64,000 nt of DNA, taken from assembly GCA_963762085.1 (NCBI GenBank), contig CAVXJD010000007.1:1-64000 (forward strand). Reading direction: 5' to 3'. The notes beneath the pieces were generated by a model, which did no database searches, was not told the DNA's origin, and worked only from the letters and a program-made list of their open reading frames with translations. The position numbers were made by a program, and so were the translations under genes. The stretch comes from DASQGA01 sp963762085. GTDB taxonomy: Bacteria > Actinomycetota > Thermoleophilia > Gaiellales > Gaiellaceae. Positions 20,045-28,785 of the stretch are shown piece by piece; the stretch's first letter is position 1, and each line of letters begins with the position of its first letter.

Positions 20045-21201
20045 CCTGACGTGCGTACGCGCGCCCTGGCCTCCCGGAACCGAATCGCCTCGTAGGTGAT
20101 CAGGATCGCGCAGAGCCCCGCGATGGCCGCGAGGCCGACGATTGCCCGGGCGTTCGTGGCGACGGGAATGAGCGCGAGACATCCGAGCACGGCCACGAGC
20201 CGCTGCCAGTTCACGCTGCGGACGTTTCGAAGCCGAAACGCGACATGGGCCAGGTAGTAGAGGGCAACGCCGCCGCAGAGAGCGACGGCGGGGACGAGCT
20301 CGAGCGGCTCGTCCACGTGCCCGATCGTCTTCTTGATACCGAGGGCGAGCAGGATGATGCCGGCCACCATCGGGAGGTGGATATAGCTATAGGAGTCCCG
20401 CGCGATGCGCGAGCGGGCCACCCCTTTTGCCTCGGTCATCTTGCGCTCCGCGACGATCGCAACGACGTCGAAGTACGACCACCAGAGGGCCGCCGAAACC
20501 ACCACGCCGAGGATTGCGGCTAGGACCACCCACCCGCCGAGGTCGATCCCTGCGGCTCCGATCCCGATCGCGACGATCGACTCTCCGAGGGCGATGATCA
20601 CGATCAATCCGTGGCGCTCGGCGAAGTGCGCCGGGAAGACGCGCCACCCGCGGCCTCCTCCGAAAAGCGGCCCTGCATAGTCGACCGCCAGGGCGACGAG
20701 CCAGAGGGCGCCCTGCGCCGCCCCGTCGAGCGCCGCGGCTCCGAGGATCAGCCCGGGCGCGACGATCGAGGTCGGAGCGAGACGCATGACAGCGCCGCGG
20801 ATGTCGTCGTCGTCGGCCGCAAGGGCGTACAGCACGATGTGCAGCACCCGGACCGCAAGATAGGCGCCGCCGAAGAGGAGCGCGTCGTCGCCGAAAGCGC
20901 CGGGCGCAGCCAGACCGACGATGAGCATCGCCGCCATGGCCCCGAACACGGCCAGCCGCGCCGCTCCCTCGTCCGGATCAATCGTGTTGGTGAGCCAGGC
21001 GTAGGCGGCCCAGGCCCACCAGAGCGCCGCCAGAACAAGCATCCCTCTCGCGAGCCCGGCCCACGTCGGGTCGGCCGACATGAGGCTCGTTACCTGCGTC
21101 AGGCCGAACACGAAGACGAGATCGAAGAAGAGCTCGAGCGGCGTCACCCGCTGCTCGGCCTCGACGTGGTGCTCCAGCTCGTCCCGCGTCGAGACCTCCA
21201 T
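20041..21201 (-). CDS. LtrA-family (low temperature requirement A) membrane protein
   Basis: 386 residues, about ten to twelve helices. The signature N-terminal segment VTPLELFFDLVFVFGLTQ and the later FAERHGLIVIIALGES identify the LtrA family, first linked to growth of Listeria at low temperature. Biochemical function is unknown. The ATG overlaps the stop of the upstream RNA methyltransferase gene (ATGA), so the two are co-transcribed. Confidence 0.88.
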   Translation of the reverse strand: MEVSTRDELEHHVEAEQRVTPLELFFDLVFVFGLTQVTSLMSADPTWAGLARGMLVLAALWWAWAAYAWLTNTIDPDEGAARLAVFGAMAAMLIVGLAAPGAFGDDALLFGGAYLAVRVLHIVLYALAADDDDIRGAVMRLAPTSIVAPGLILGAAALDGAAQGALWLVALAVDYAGPLFGGGRGWRVFPAHFAERHGLIVIIALGESIVAIGIGAAGIDLGGWVVLAAILGVVVSAALWWSYFDVVAIVAERKMTEAKGVARSRIARDSYSYIHLPMVAGIILLALGIKKTIGHVDEPLELVPAVALCGGVALYYLAHVAFRLRNVRSVNWQRLVAVLGCLALIPVATNARAIVGLAAIAGLCAILITYEAIRFREARARVRTSG

Positions 21202-22580
21202 CACGGGGCTTCGGGAGCTCCTCGGACAAAAAGCGCCACCGTCTCGATGTGGGGCGTGTGCGGAAACATGTCCACGGGCCGCGCGCGCTCGAGCCGGTAG
21301 CCGTGCTCGCCCACCAGCTCTTTCGCATTTCCCGCGAGGGTGGTCGGATTGCAGGAGACGTAGACGATGCGGGCGGGCTCGAGCCTCGCGATCCGCCGGA
21401 GCGCCTTGGCGGAGAGCCCTGCCCGCGGCGGATCGACGACGACGACGTCCGGCTTCCCGGCGCGCTCGTGCAGCTCCTCGATCGAATCCGCGACTTCGCC
21501 GGCGAAGAAGGCGGTGTTCGTGATCCCGTTCAGCTCGGCGTTCTCGATCGCGCAGGCGACCGACTCCTCGGAGACCTCGACACCCCACACCGTGAGCGCC
21601 TCGCGGGCCATCGAGAGCCCGATCGTGCCGGTCCCGCAGTACAGGTCGAAGACGGTCTCCTCGCCCGTGAGGCCCGCATACTCGAGTGCGAGCGAGTAGA
21701 GCACCTCGGCCATGGCCGTATTGGTCTGGAGGAAGGCGTTTGGCCGCACCCGGAATCGAAGACCGAGGATCTTCTCCTCGATCGCATCCTCTCCCCAGAG
21801 CAGCTTTCCTGGAACATTCGTGACCTCGGCCGGCCGGTCGTTCACCGCGTGGTAGATCGACCGCACCTCAGGGAAACGCTGCAGCGCCTCGACGAGACGT
21901 TCCTCACCGTCGAGCCGGCCGGGAGCAGTCACGAGGACGGCGAGGGCCTGAGCAGTGCTTCGCCCCTCACGGACGATGAGGTGGCGCAGGTAGCCCTCGT
22001 GGGTGGCCTGGTCGTAGACGGACAAGCCCTCGGCGCGGGCCCACTCCCGGACTGCGTTTCGGATCGCGTTGCCGAGGTCGGTGCTGAGCCAGCACTTCTC
22101 GATGTCGAGCACCTCGTCCCAGCGGCCTGCGCGGTGGAGGCCCAGTCCGACCCCGTCCGGCGTCTCCGTAAACGAGTACTCGAGCTTGTTGCGGTAGTGG
22201 AAGATCGACTCCGCCGGCACGCCGGGCTCGAGCGGTAGTTCGGTAAACCCCCCGATCCGAGCCAGGGCGTCCCCGACCTGGCCGGCTTTGGCCTCGAGCT
22301 GACGCTCGTAAGCAAGGTCCTGGAAGCGGCAGCCGCCGCACGCCGGATAGTGCGCGCAGGGAGCCTCGACGCGTTCAGCGCCGGGCTCGAGCACCTCGAC
22401 CGCGATCGCCTCGGCATGGCTTCGCTTCACCTTGGTGACACGCGCTCGAACTGTGTCGCCCGGGAGGCCGCGGCGGACGAAGACGACAAAGCCGTTCAGC
22501 CGCGCGACGCCGTTGCCACCGTACGCGAGCGAGTCGATCCGGAGCTCGAGCTCCTGGTCCAGGGTGACGGGGGCGGCCAC
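21201..22580 (-). CDS. TrmA/RlmD-family RNA (uracil-5)-methyltransferase
   Basis: 459-residue SAM-dependent methyltransferase acting on uridine in rRNA or tRNA. An N-terminal TRAM domain (LRIDSLAYGGNGVARLNGFVVF) precedes the 4Fe-4S ligands in CAHYPACGGC and the later EKCW. The Rossmann domain has FDLYCGTGTIGLSMA, VVDPPRAGL and the catalytic-Cys motif YVSCNPTTLAGN. Whether it is RlmD-like (rRNA) or TrmA-like (tRNA) cannot be settled by eye. I place the start at the GTG at 22580, which gives a normal N-terminus; the open frame continues upstream over yjbQ but reads as shadow sequence. Confidence 0.92.
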   Translation of the reverse strand: MAAPVTLDQELELRIDSLAYGGNGVARLNGFVVFVRRGLPGDTVRARVTKVKRSHAEAIAVEVLEPGAERVEAPCAHYPACGGCRFQDLAYERQLEAKAGQVGDALARIGGFTELPLEPGVPAESIFHYRNKLEYSFTETPDGVGLGLHRAGRWDEVLDIEKCWLSTDLGNAIRNAVREWARAEGLSVYDQATHEGYLRHLIVREGRSTAQALAVLVTAPGRLDGEERLVEALQRFPEVRSIYHAVNDRPAEVTNVPGKLLWGEDAIEEKILGLRFRVRPNAFLQTNTAMAEVLYSLALEYAGLTGEETVFDLYCGTGTIGLSMAREALTVWGVEVSEESVACAIENAELNGITNTAFFAGEVADSIEELHERAGKPDVVVVDPPRAGLSAKALRRIARLEPARIVYVSCNPTTLAGNAKELVGEHGYRLERARPVDMFPHTPHIETVALFVRGAPEAP

Positions 22581-22600
22581 CGCTCGATCGTACCGGTGAC

Positions 22601-22999
22601 CTACTGCAGCGTCGTGACGAGCACCTTGCGGGTCCGAGGGCCGTCGAACTCGCAGAAGAAGATGCCCTGGTACGTGCCGAGGGCGAGCGCGCCGCCGTCG
22701 AGGGGGATCAGTACCTGCGGACTCACGAGCGCGGCACGGACGTGAGAGGGCGCGTTCGGCCCGTCGGCATCGTCGTGCTGCCACGCCCACTCGTCGCCCA
22801 CGATGTTCTCGAGCGCGGCTTCGAAGTCGCTTTTCAGAGCGGGGTCGATGTACTCGTTGATCGTCACCCCGGCGGTGGTATGCGGGACGTAGACGAGCGC
22901 CGCCGAGGCTCCGTTCGCGCCCTCGAGCGCGGCCCGCACCTGGTCGGTGACGTCGACGACCTGCGTCTTCCGCTCCGTCGTAACCTGGAACTCCCGCAC
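22601..22999 (-). CDS. YjbQ-family protein (UPF0047)
   Basis: 132 residues, the complete single-domain YjbQ fold. Conserved pieces are VYVPHTTAGVTINE, DPALKSDFEAALENIV, NAPSHVRAALVSP and LGTYQGIFFCEFDGPR. Some members have weak thiamine-phosphate synthase activity, but the physiological role is unsettled. The gene sits 20 nt upstream of the RNA methyltransferase on the same strand and is divergent from the metallopeptidase gene (22-nt gap). Confidence 0.92.
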   Translation of the reverse strand: MREFQVTTERKTQVVDVTDQVRAALEGANGASAALVYVPHTTAGVTINEYIDPALKSDFEAALENIVGDEWAWQHDDADGPNAPSHVRAALVSPQVLIPLDGGALALGTYQGIFFCEFDGPRTRKVLVTTLQ

Positions 23000-23021
23000 G
23001 GGTCGCTATCCTACGCCACCG

Positions 23022-24515
23022 ATGTCGGCCCACCCCATCGGTAGCGGCGAGCTCGACGCGTACAGGGAAGAGGCCGACCGCTTCGTCGCCGCCCTCGACG
23101 AGGAGTTCTACCTCCACTTTGCCGGCCTCAAGGAGACGCTCGACCTTGCACCCATATACGAGCGCTACGCCGAGCTCTCAACGCTCGAGGCCTGCGAGCG
23201 GCTTGGCGCCGTGGCAGCCGAGGACGCACGCCTGACAGAACTATGGCGCTTCGCCTGCGAGGGTTATCTCGGAAACCTGACGCGGGAGCAGGCCGAACGG
23301 TTGGCCGGGCTCGAGGCCTCGCTCACTGCCGAGGTCGACGGCGAGTCGATCGGCTATCGCGAGCTTCGCCCGCGCATGGCGAACGAGCCGGATCGAACGA
23401 AGCGGGAACGCCTCGAGGAAGCTCGCAACACGCTCATGGAGGAATCCCTCCTGCCCGAGTACGTGCGGGCCGAAATGGCAAAGCGCGAGGAGACGGCACG
23501 CCTTGGAGCGGCCACCTACCGCGAGCTGTACGATCGCTTCGGATTCCGACTGGACCGCATGGAGGCCCAGTGCCGGGATTTCCTCGCCGCGACCGAGGAC
23601 TCCTACGTCGACACGCTCGATGATCTCTTCCGCACGCGCGTGGGCGTCGGAGTCGAGGACGCAGAGCGCTGGGACGTCGCACGGGTTTTCCGCGCCCCCG
23701 AGTGGGACGAGGGCTTTCCAGCCGAAGGGATGCTCCCCGCCCTGATCGGAACGCTGTCCGAGCTCGGCATCGACCTGCCTGCACAGCGGAACGTCGAGCT
23801 CGACATCGAGCGCCGGCCGCGAAAGTCGCCGCGCGCCTTCTGCTCGCCGATCGAGGTGCCAGGCCGCGTGATACTCGTCATCCAGCCCATGGGGGGCCCG
23901 GAGGACTGGCGCGCCCTCTTCCATGAGGCGGGCCACACCGAGCATTTCGCGCACATCTCGCCGGACCTTTCCTTCGAGCATCGCCGCCTCGGCGACGCCG
24001 CAGTCAGCGAAGGCTGGGCCGCCCTCATGGACCGCCTCGTCGATGATCCCATCTGGCTCTCCCGCCGACTCGACTTCGGGCGGCCCGAGGCCTTCGCCGC
24101 TGAGGGCGCGGCGCTCCAGCTCTACCTCGCTCGTCGCTACTCCGCCAAGCTCCTCTACGAGCTCGAGCTCCACGGCGACACCGACCTCGAGGCCATGCGC
24201 GGCCGGTATGTCGAGATTCTCGGGGATGCGACCAAGATCGAGCCAGCCTCCTCGGACTACCTCGCTGACGTGGACGATGGCTTCTACGCGACCGGCTATC
24301 TCCGCTCCTGGGCCTTCGAAGCCCAACTCAGGACGTTCTTGCGCGAGGAGTTCGGGCACGCCTGGTTCGCTCGTCGCGAGGCGGGCTCCCTCCTCCGCGA
24401 GCTCTGGAACGAGGGGCAGCGGCTGGATGCCGACCAGATGTTGCGCGAGGTGACGGGAGCCGAGCTCGAGCTCGACGCGATCGGGGACCGAATCCGGGAG
24501 CCTCTCTCCGCATGA
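23022..24515 (+). CDS. Zinc metallopeptidase with HEAGH motif (M3-like)
   Basis: 497-residue, mostly helical gluzincin-like peptidase. The zinc motif is FHEAGHTEHFAH (about residues 300-311), with a downstream glutamate in AVSEGWAALMDR as the probable third ligand, as in M3/M32-type carboxy- and oligopeptidases. There is no signal peptide, so it should be cytoplasmic and degrade peptides. Its stop overlaps the ATG of the cDPGS-like gene (ATGA), so it belongs to the same operon as carbamate kinase and ornithine carbamoyltransferase. Peptide breakdown could feed amino acids to that pathway. Confidence 0.8.
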   Translation: MSAHPIGSGELDAYREEADRFVAALDEEFYLHFAGLKETLDLAPIYERYAELSTLEACERLGAVAAEDARLTELWRFACEGYLGNLTREQAERLAGLEASLTAEVDGESIGYRELRPRMANEPDRTKRERLEEARNTLMEESLLPEYVRAEMAKREETARLGAATYRELYDRFGFRLDRMEAQCRDFLAATEDSYVDTLDDLFRTRVGVGVEDAERWDVARVFRAPEWDEGFPAEGMLPALIGTLSELGIDLPAQRNVELDIERRPRKSPRAFCSPIEVPGRVILVIQPMGGPEDWRALFHEAGHTEHFAHISPDLSFEHRRLGDAAVSEGWAALMDRLVDDPIWLSRRLDFGRPEAFAAEGAALQLYLARRYSAKLLYELELHGDTDLEAMRGRYVEILGDATKIEPASSDYLADVDDGFYATGYLRSWAFEAQLRTFLREEFGHAWFARREAGSLLRELWNEGQRLDADQMLREVTGAELELDAIGDRIREPLSA

Positions 24516-25855
24516 CCCGGGTTGTGATTGCCGGCGCCGCAGGCCGTGACTTCCACAACTTCAACGTCGCGTTCCGCGAGCGCGAGGACGTTCAAGTGGT
24601 CGCCTTCACTGCGACACAGATCCCCGACATCGATGGGCGTGTGTACCCGGCCGCGCTCGCAGGCGACCGCTACCCGGAGGGGATTCCCATCGTCGCCGAG
24701 GAAGAGCTCGCCGACCTGGTTCTCCGTGAGAACGTTGACGAGGTCGTGTTCGCCTACTCGGACGTCACGCACGAGCACGTCATGCACGTCGGCTCGATCG
24801 CGCTCGCCGCGGGCGCGGACTACCGCCTGCTCGGGCCCAAGGCGACGGAGCTCGCGTCATCGAAGCCGGTGGTTGCCATCTGCGCCGTTCGCACGGGGTC
24901 GGGCAAGAGCCAGACGACGCGCCACGTCGCCCACATCCTCCGGGAGGACGGAAAACGGGTGGCCGTTCTCCGGCACCCGATGCCCTACGGCGACCTGACG
25001 AAACAGGTCGTCCAGCGGTTCGAGCGCTACGAGGATCTCGATGCGAACAACTGCACGATCGAGGAGCGCGAGGAGTACGAGCCGCACCTGGCGGAGGGAA
25101 ACCTCGTCTTCGCCGGGGTTGACTACGCCCAGATCCTCGGAGCTGCCGAGGAAGAGGCCGACGTGATCCTCTGGGACGGCGGGAACAACGACGTGCCTTT
25201 CATTGCGCCCGACGTCCATATCGTGGTTTGCGACCCGCATCGCGCCGGGCACGAGCTCCGCTACCACCCCGGCGAGCAGAACCTCCGCATGGCGGACGTG
25301 TGCCTCGTGAACAAGATCGACACCGCCCCGCCCGAAGGCGTTGAGGCGGTGCTCGAGTCAATCCGCGCCGTGAACCCGGGCGCCACGATCGTTCGGGCCG
25401 CGTCACCGTTCCAGGTCGAGGGTAATCCAGAGCAGATCGCCGGCAAGCGTGTGCTCGCGATCGAGGACGGGCCCACGCTCACGCACGGGGAGATGACGTA
25501 CGGGGCCGCAGTCCTGGCGGCGAAGCAGTACGGTGCCGCGGCTTTGGTCGACCCGAGGCCATTCGCGGTCGGGTCGATCCAGGAGACGTTCGCGAAGTAT
25601 CCGAACGTCGGAGAGCTCCTGCCGGCAATGGGCTACGGGCCGAAGCAGGTCGAGGAGCTCCGAAAGACCATCGAGCGCTCCGACGCCGAACTGGTCCTGA
25701 TCGGAACCCCGATCGACCTCCGCCGCATCGTGGAGATCGACAAGCCGGCACTCCGAATCACGTATCGCCTGCAGGAGCTCGGAGAGCCCACGATCGCAAG
25801 CGTGCTGCTCGAGCGAGGCATCCTCGACGCGGCTCCCGCTCTCGCGAGCAGCTAG
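24512..25855 (+). CDS. Cyclic 2,3-diphosphoglycerate synthetase-like P-loop protein
   Basis: 447 residues. An N-terminal Rossmann-like domain (RVVIAGAAGRDFHNFN) precedes a P-loop ATPase/GTPase domain with Walker A VRTGSGKSQTTR (about residues 126-137), DVILWDGGNNDVPF and a VNKID-type guanine-specificity-like motif (CLVNKIDTAP). The sequence matches what I know of the cDPGS family, described from thermophilic methanogens, where it forms the cyclic phosphoanhydride of 2,3-bisphosphoglycerate. A bacterial homologue next to arcC and argF argues for a different phosphoryl-transfer or GTPase role. NKID raises the possibility that GTP is used. The gene is coupled to both neighbours. Confidence 0.7.
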   Translation: MTRVVIAGAAGRDFHNFNVAFREREDVQVVAFTATQIPDIDGRVYPAALAGDRYPEGIPIVAEEELADLVLRENVDEVVFAYSDVTHEHVMHVGSIALAAGADYRLLGPKATELASSKPVVAICAVRTGSGKSQTTRHVAHILREDGKRVAVLRHPMPYGDLTKQVVQRFERYEDLDANNCTIEEREEYEPHLAEGNLVFAGVDYAQILGAAEEEADVILWDGGNNDVPFIAPDVHIVVCDPHRAGHELRYHPGEQNLRMADVCLVNKIDTAPPEGVEAVLESIRAVNPGATIVRAASPFQVEGNPEQIAGKRVLAIEDGPTLTHGEMTYGAAVLAAKQYGAAALVDPRPFAVGSIQETFAKYPNVGELLPAMGYGPKQVEELRKTIERSDAELVLIGTPIDLRRIVEIDKPALRITYRLQELGEPTIASVLLERGILDAAPALASS

Positions 25856-25886
25856 GAAGAGCCGCTCCGGAGCCGAAAGTCACCCC

Positions 25887-26792
25887 GTGCTCACGGTCGT
25901 GGCCCTCGGCGGAAACGCCCTCCTCGGTCCCGGCGAGCGCGGGACGGCGGCCGAGCAGCGCGCCAACCTGGCTCGCACGTTCCGCGGCGCCCGGGCTCTG
26001 TTCGCCGCAGCACCGCTCGTCCTCACCCATGGCAACGGGCCGCAAGTGGGCAACGGGCTCTTGCGCCAGGAGCTCGGCAGCGCCGAGGTCCCGCCACTTC
26101 CGCTCTGGCTCGCGGTCGCGCAGACGCAAGCCGAGATCGGAGCGCTCGCGGCCGCGGAGCTCCGCCCCCTGGTCAACCCCGAGGTCTCCGTCCTGCTTAC
26201 GCACGTCGTCGTAGACGAGGACGACCCGGCCTTCTCCAACCCGAGCAAGCCGGTCGGCCCCTTCTACGACAAGGCGACCGCCGACGGGCTCCGCCACGAG
26301 CGGGAATGGATCCTCCATGAGGACGCCGGACGCGGCTGGCGTCGGGTGGTCCCTTCGCCGGAGCCGCTGGAGATCGTCGAGCTCGAGACGATCAAAGTTC
26401 TCCTCGCCGCCGGAGGCATCGTGGTCGGGGTCGGAGGCGGCGGCATCCCGGTTGCCCGGCGCGGCGACCGCCTTGAGGGTGTCGACGCCGTCATCGACAA
26501 GGATCTCGCTTCGGCACTCCTCGCAATCAGGCTCGAGGCGGAGCGACTCGTGATCCTGACCCAGGTTGCCGCCGTCGAGCGCCGCTTCGGGACGCCGGAC
26601 GCCGAGCCGATCTCGGAGCTTCGCCCGGGCCGCGACGACGCGATCCTCGATGAGCTTGCCGCCGGGAGCATGCGACCGAAGATCGACGCCGCCTTCCGCT
26701 TCGTTCGCGAGTCCGGTGGGGAGGCATTCGTCACGAGCGCCGAGGCCCTCGCGAGTGGACAGCCCGGAACCAGAATCGTGCGGGACCGGTAA
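25887..26792 (+). CDS. arcC: Carbamate kinase
   Basis: 301-residue amino-acid-kinase-fold enzyme interconverting carbamoyl phosphate + ADP and carbamate + ATP. The N-terminus VVALGGNALL, the LTHGNGPQVGNGLL nucleotide loop, the NPSKPVGPF segment and VGVGGGGIPV and DKDLASALLA are diagnostic. A GTG start lies 31 nt after the cDPGS-like stop. With ornithine carbamoyltransferase 10 nt downstream it could make ATP from citrulline, as in the arginine deiminase pathway, but no arginine deiminase is seen here. Confidence 0.95.
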   Translation: MLTVVALGGNALLGPGERGTAAEQRANLARTFRGARALFAAAPLVLTHGNGPQVGNGLLRQELGSAEVPPLPLWLAVAQTQAEIGALAAAELRPLVNPEVSVLLTHVVVDEDDPAFSNPSKPVGPFYDKATADGLRHEREWILHEDAGRGWRRVVPSPEPLEIVELETIKVLLAAGGIVVGVGGGGIPVARRGDRLEGVDAVIDKDLASALLAIRLEAERLVILTQVAAVERRFGTPDAEPISELRPGRDDAILDELAAGSMRPKIDAAFRFVRESGGEAFVTSAEALASGQPGTRIVRDR

Positions 26793-26802
26793 GGATCCCG
26801 CC

Positions 26803-27747
26803 GTGGTTCCCATCCCCGTGACGCTCAAGGGTCGCGACTTCCTGCGCGTGAACGACTGGTCTTCCGACGAGCTCCTGACGGTTCTCGAGCTGGCCGAGAG
26901 GCTGAAGGCGAGGTTGCGCGAGCGGGTGGAGCATCACCTGCTCCCTGGACGCACGCTCGCGATGATCTTTCAGAAGCCCTCGACGAGGACCAGAGTCAGC
27001 TTCGAGGTCGGGATAGCCCAGCTCGGAGGCGCGGGCCTCTACCTCTCGGCCGGCGATCTCCAGCTTGGCCGAGGCGAGTCGATCGAGGACACGGGCCTCG
27101 TCCTCTCGCGTTACGTCGACGGGATCATGATCCGGACGTTCCACCAGGCCGACGTCGACGCGCTCGCCGAAGCCGCGAGCGTCGCCGTCATCAACGGCCT
27201 GACCGACGAGTTCCATCCTTGCCAGGCCCTCGCCGACGTGATGACTATCCGGGAGCGGTTCGGCGAGCTCGAAGGGGTCATGGTCGCCTACCTCGGGGAC
27301 GGAAACAACGTCTGCCATTCCCTGATGGTCGCCTGCGCGAAGCTCGGGGTGGACTTCAGAGCGGCCACCCCGCCGGGGTACGAACCGGATCCCGAGGTGG
27401 TCGGCTGGGCAAACTCTGCCGCTGCCGGCTCGGGCGGATCGGTCGAGCTCGGCCACGATCCGCAGGCCGCGGCGAAGGGGGCCGACGTGCTCTATACGGA
27501 CGTCTGGACGAGCATGGGCCAGGACGAGGAGCGCGAACGTAGGCTCAGCGACCTCCAAGGATTCGGAATCGACTCGGCGACCCTCTCGCTCGCCTCAGAA
27601 CGGGCGGTCGTGATGCACTGCTTGCCCGCGCACTACGGTGAGGAAGTCGCGAAGGACGTCCTCCACGGGCCTCGCTCGGCGGCGTGGGACCAGGCCGAGA
27701 ACCGCCTGCACGCCCAGAAGGCCCTAATGGCGCTCGTAATCCGGTAG
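26803..27747 (+). CDS. argF: Ornithine carbamoyltransferase
   Basis: 314-residue carbamoyltransferase that forms citrulline from ornithine and carbamoyl phosphate, or runs in reverse with ArcC. The carbamoyl-phosphate motif STRTR (KPSTRTRVSFE), FHPCQALAD, LGDGNNVCHS and the MHCLPAHYGEEV ornithine loop are intact. A GTG start 10 nt after arcC gives the normal N-terminus; the longer open frame upstream is arcC shadow. Catabolic (arcB) versus biosynthetic (argF) use cannot be decided from sequence; linkage to arcC favours catabolic use. Confidence 0.93.
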   Translation: MVPIPVTLKGRDFLRVNDWSSDELLTVLELAERLKARLRERVEHHLLPGRTLAMIFQKPSTRTRVSFEVGIAQLGGAGLYLSAGDLQLGRGESIEDTGLVLSRYVDGIMIRTFHQADVDALAEAASVAVINGLTDEFHPCQALADVMTIRERFGELEGVMVAYLGDGNNVCHSLMVACAKLGVDFRAATPPGYEPDPEVVGWANSAAAGSGGSVELGHDPQAAAKGADVLYTDVWTSMGQDEERERRLSDLQGFGIDSATLSLASERAVVMHCLPAHYGEEVAKDVLHGPRSAAWDQAENRLHAQKALMALVIR

Positions 27748-27754
27748 TGCCGCG

Positions 27755-28453
27755 ATGATCCCGATCAAGGACAACGTGCCGACGCGGCGCTTCCCGGTCG
27801 TCACGGTCGCTCTGATCCTCACGAACGCCCTCGTCTGGATCTTCTACGAGCACGCGGGCGGCGCAGGGATCGTGAGCGCTGTCAACGAGCTCGCGTATCA
27901 CCCGTGCGAGGTCGAGGGCTCGTGCGTCCAGATCGGCGAAAACTGGCCGGTCACCGCGGTCACGTCGATGTTCATGCACGCGAGCTGGGCGCACATCGTC
28001 GGGAACATGCTGTTCCTCTGGATCTTCGGGAACAACGTCGAGGACACGTTCGGGCGCGTGCGCTTCCTCGTCTTCTACCTCCTCGGCGGGCTAGTCGCTA
28101 CGGCCGTGCAAACCTTCGTGACGCTCCAGTACGGGTCGCCCGAGCAGGCCCTGATCCCGAACCTTGGCGCGAGCGGCGCCATCGCCGCGGTGCTGGGGGC
28201 CTACTTCGTCCTCATCCCCTTCGGGAAGGTGCTGACCTTCATCCCGCCGTTCTTCTTCTTCCCGATCCCCGCAATCATCTTCCTGGGCATCTACTTCGTC
28301 TACCAGCTCGTCGTCGGCGGAGCCTCATTCGTGAGCCCGGAGTCGGGCGGTGGGGTCGCCTACTTCGCCCACCTGGGCGGGATCGCGTTCGGCCTGGTTG
28401 TAGCGAAGCCCTTCGCCGCCGGCCGCCCACGGCCGCCCCGCCCGACGTATTGA
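27755..28453 (+). CDS. Rhomboid-family intramembrane serine protease
   Basis: 232 residues with about six helices. The catalytic Ser is in GASGAIAAVLGAY and the His in FAHLGGIAFG; the HASWAHIVGNMLFLWIFGNN segment gives the oxyanion-loop residues. The family cleaves membrane-anchored substrates; the target is unknown. It starts 7 nt after argF and overlaps the next small protease gene by 4 nt. Confidence 0.92.
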   Translation: MIPIKDNVPTRRFPVVTVALILTNALVWIFYEHAGGAGIVSAVNELAYHPCEVEGSCVQIGENWPVTAVTSMFMHASWAHIVGNMLFLWIFGNNVEDTFGRVRFLVFYLLGGLVATAVQTFVTLQYGSPEQALIPNLGASGAIAAVLGAYFVLIPFGKVLTFIPPFFFFPIPAIIFLGIYFVYQLVVGGASFVSPESGGGVAYFAHLGGIAFGLVVAKPFAAGRPRPPRPTY

Positions 28454-28785
28454 CCACTTTCGAGGAACACGTAGAGCGGGCGATCGACTCGCTCCCACCC
28501 GAGCTGCGGAAGGCGATGTCGAACGTCGAGATCGTCGTCGAGGAGGAGAACGCCGAGGATCCAGATCTCTACGGGCTCTACCTCGGGATCCCGCTCACGG
28601 AGCGGGATACGGGTTACGCCGGTGCACTGCCGGACAAGATCGCCATCTACCGACTGCCGCTCGTCGAGGAGTTCGGCGACGACCCCGAAGTGCTCGAGGA
28701 CGAGATCCGGATCACGGTTCTGCACGAGATCGCGCACCACTTCGGCGTCGACGAGGATCGCCTCACCGAGCTCGGCTGGAGCTAG
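28450..28785 (+). CDS. Small zincin-like metallopeptidase family protein
   Basis: 111 residues with the motif HEIAHHFGVDEDRL near the C-terminus, matching the short bacterial family of predicted Zn-dependent proteases (Zincin_1 type). The N-terminus is helical (FEEHVERAIDSLPPEL). The only sensible start is TTG at 28450, which overlaps the rhomboid stop (TTGA). The physiological substrate is unknown. Its stop overlaps the convergent gene by 3 nt. Confidence 0.85.
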   Translation: MTTFEEHVERAIDSLPPELRKAMSNVEIVVEEENAEDPDLYGLYLGIPLTERDTGYAGALPDKIAIYRLPLVEEFGDDPEVLEDEIRITVLHEIAHHFGVDEDRLTELGWS

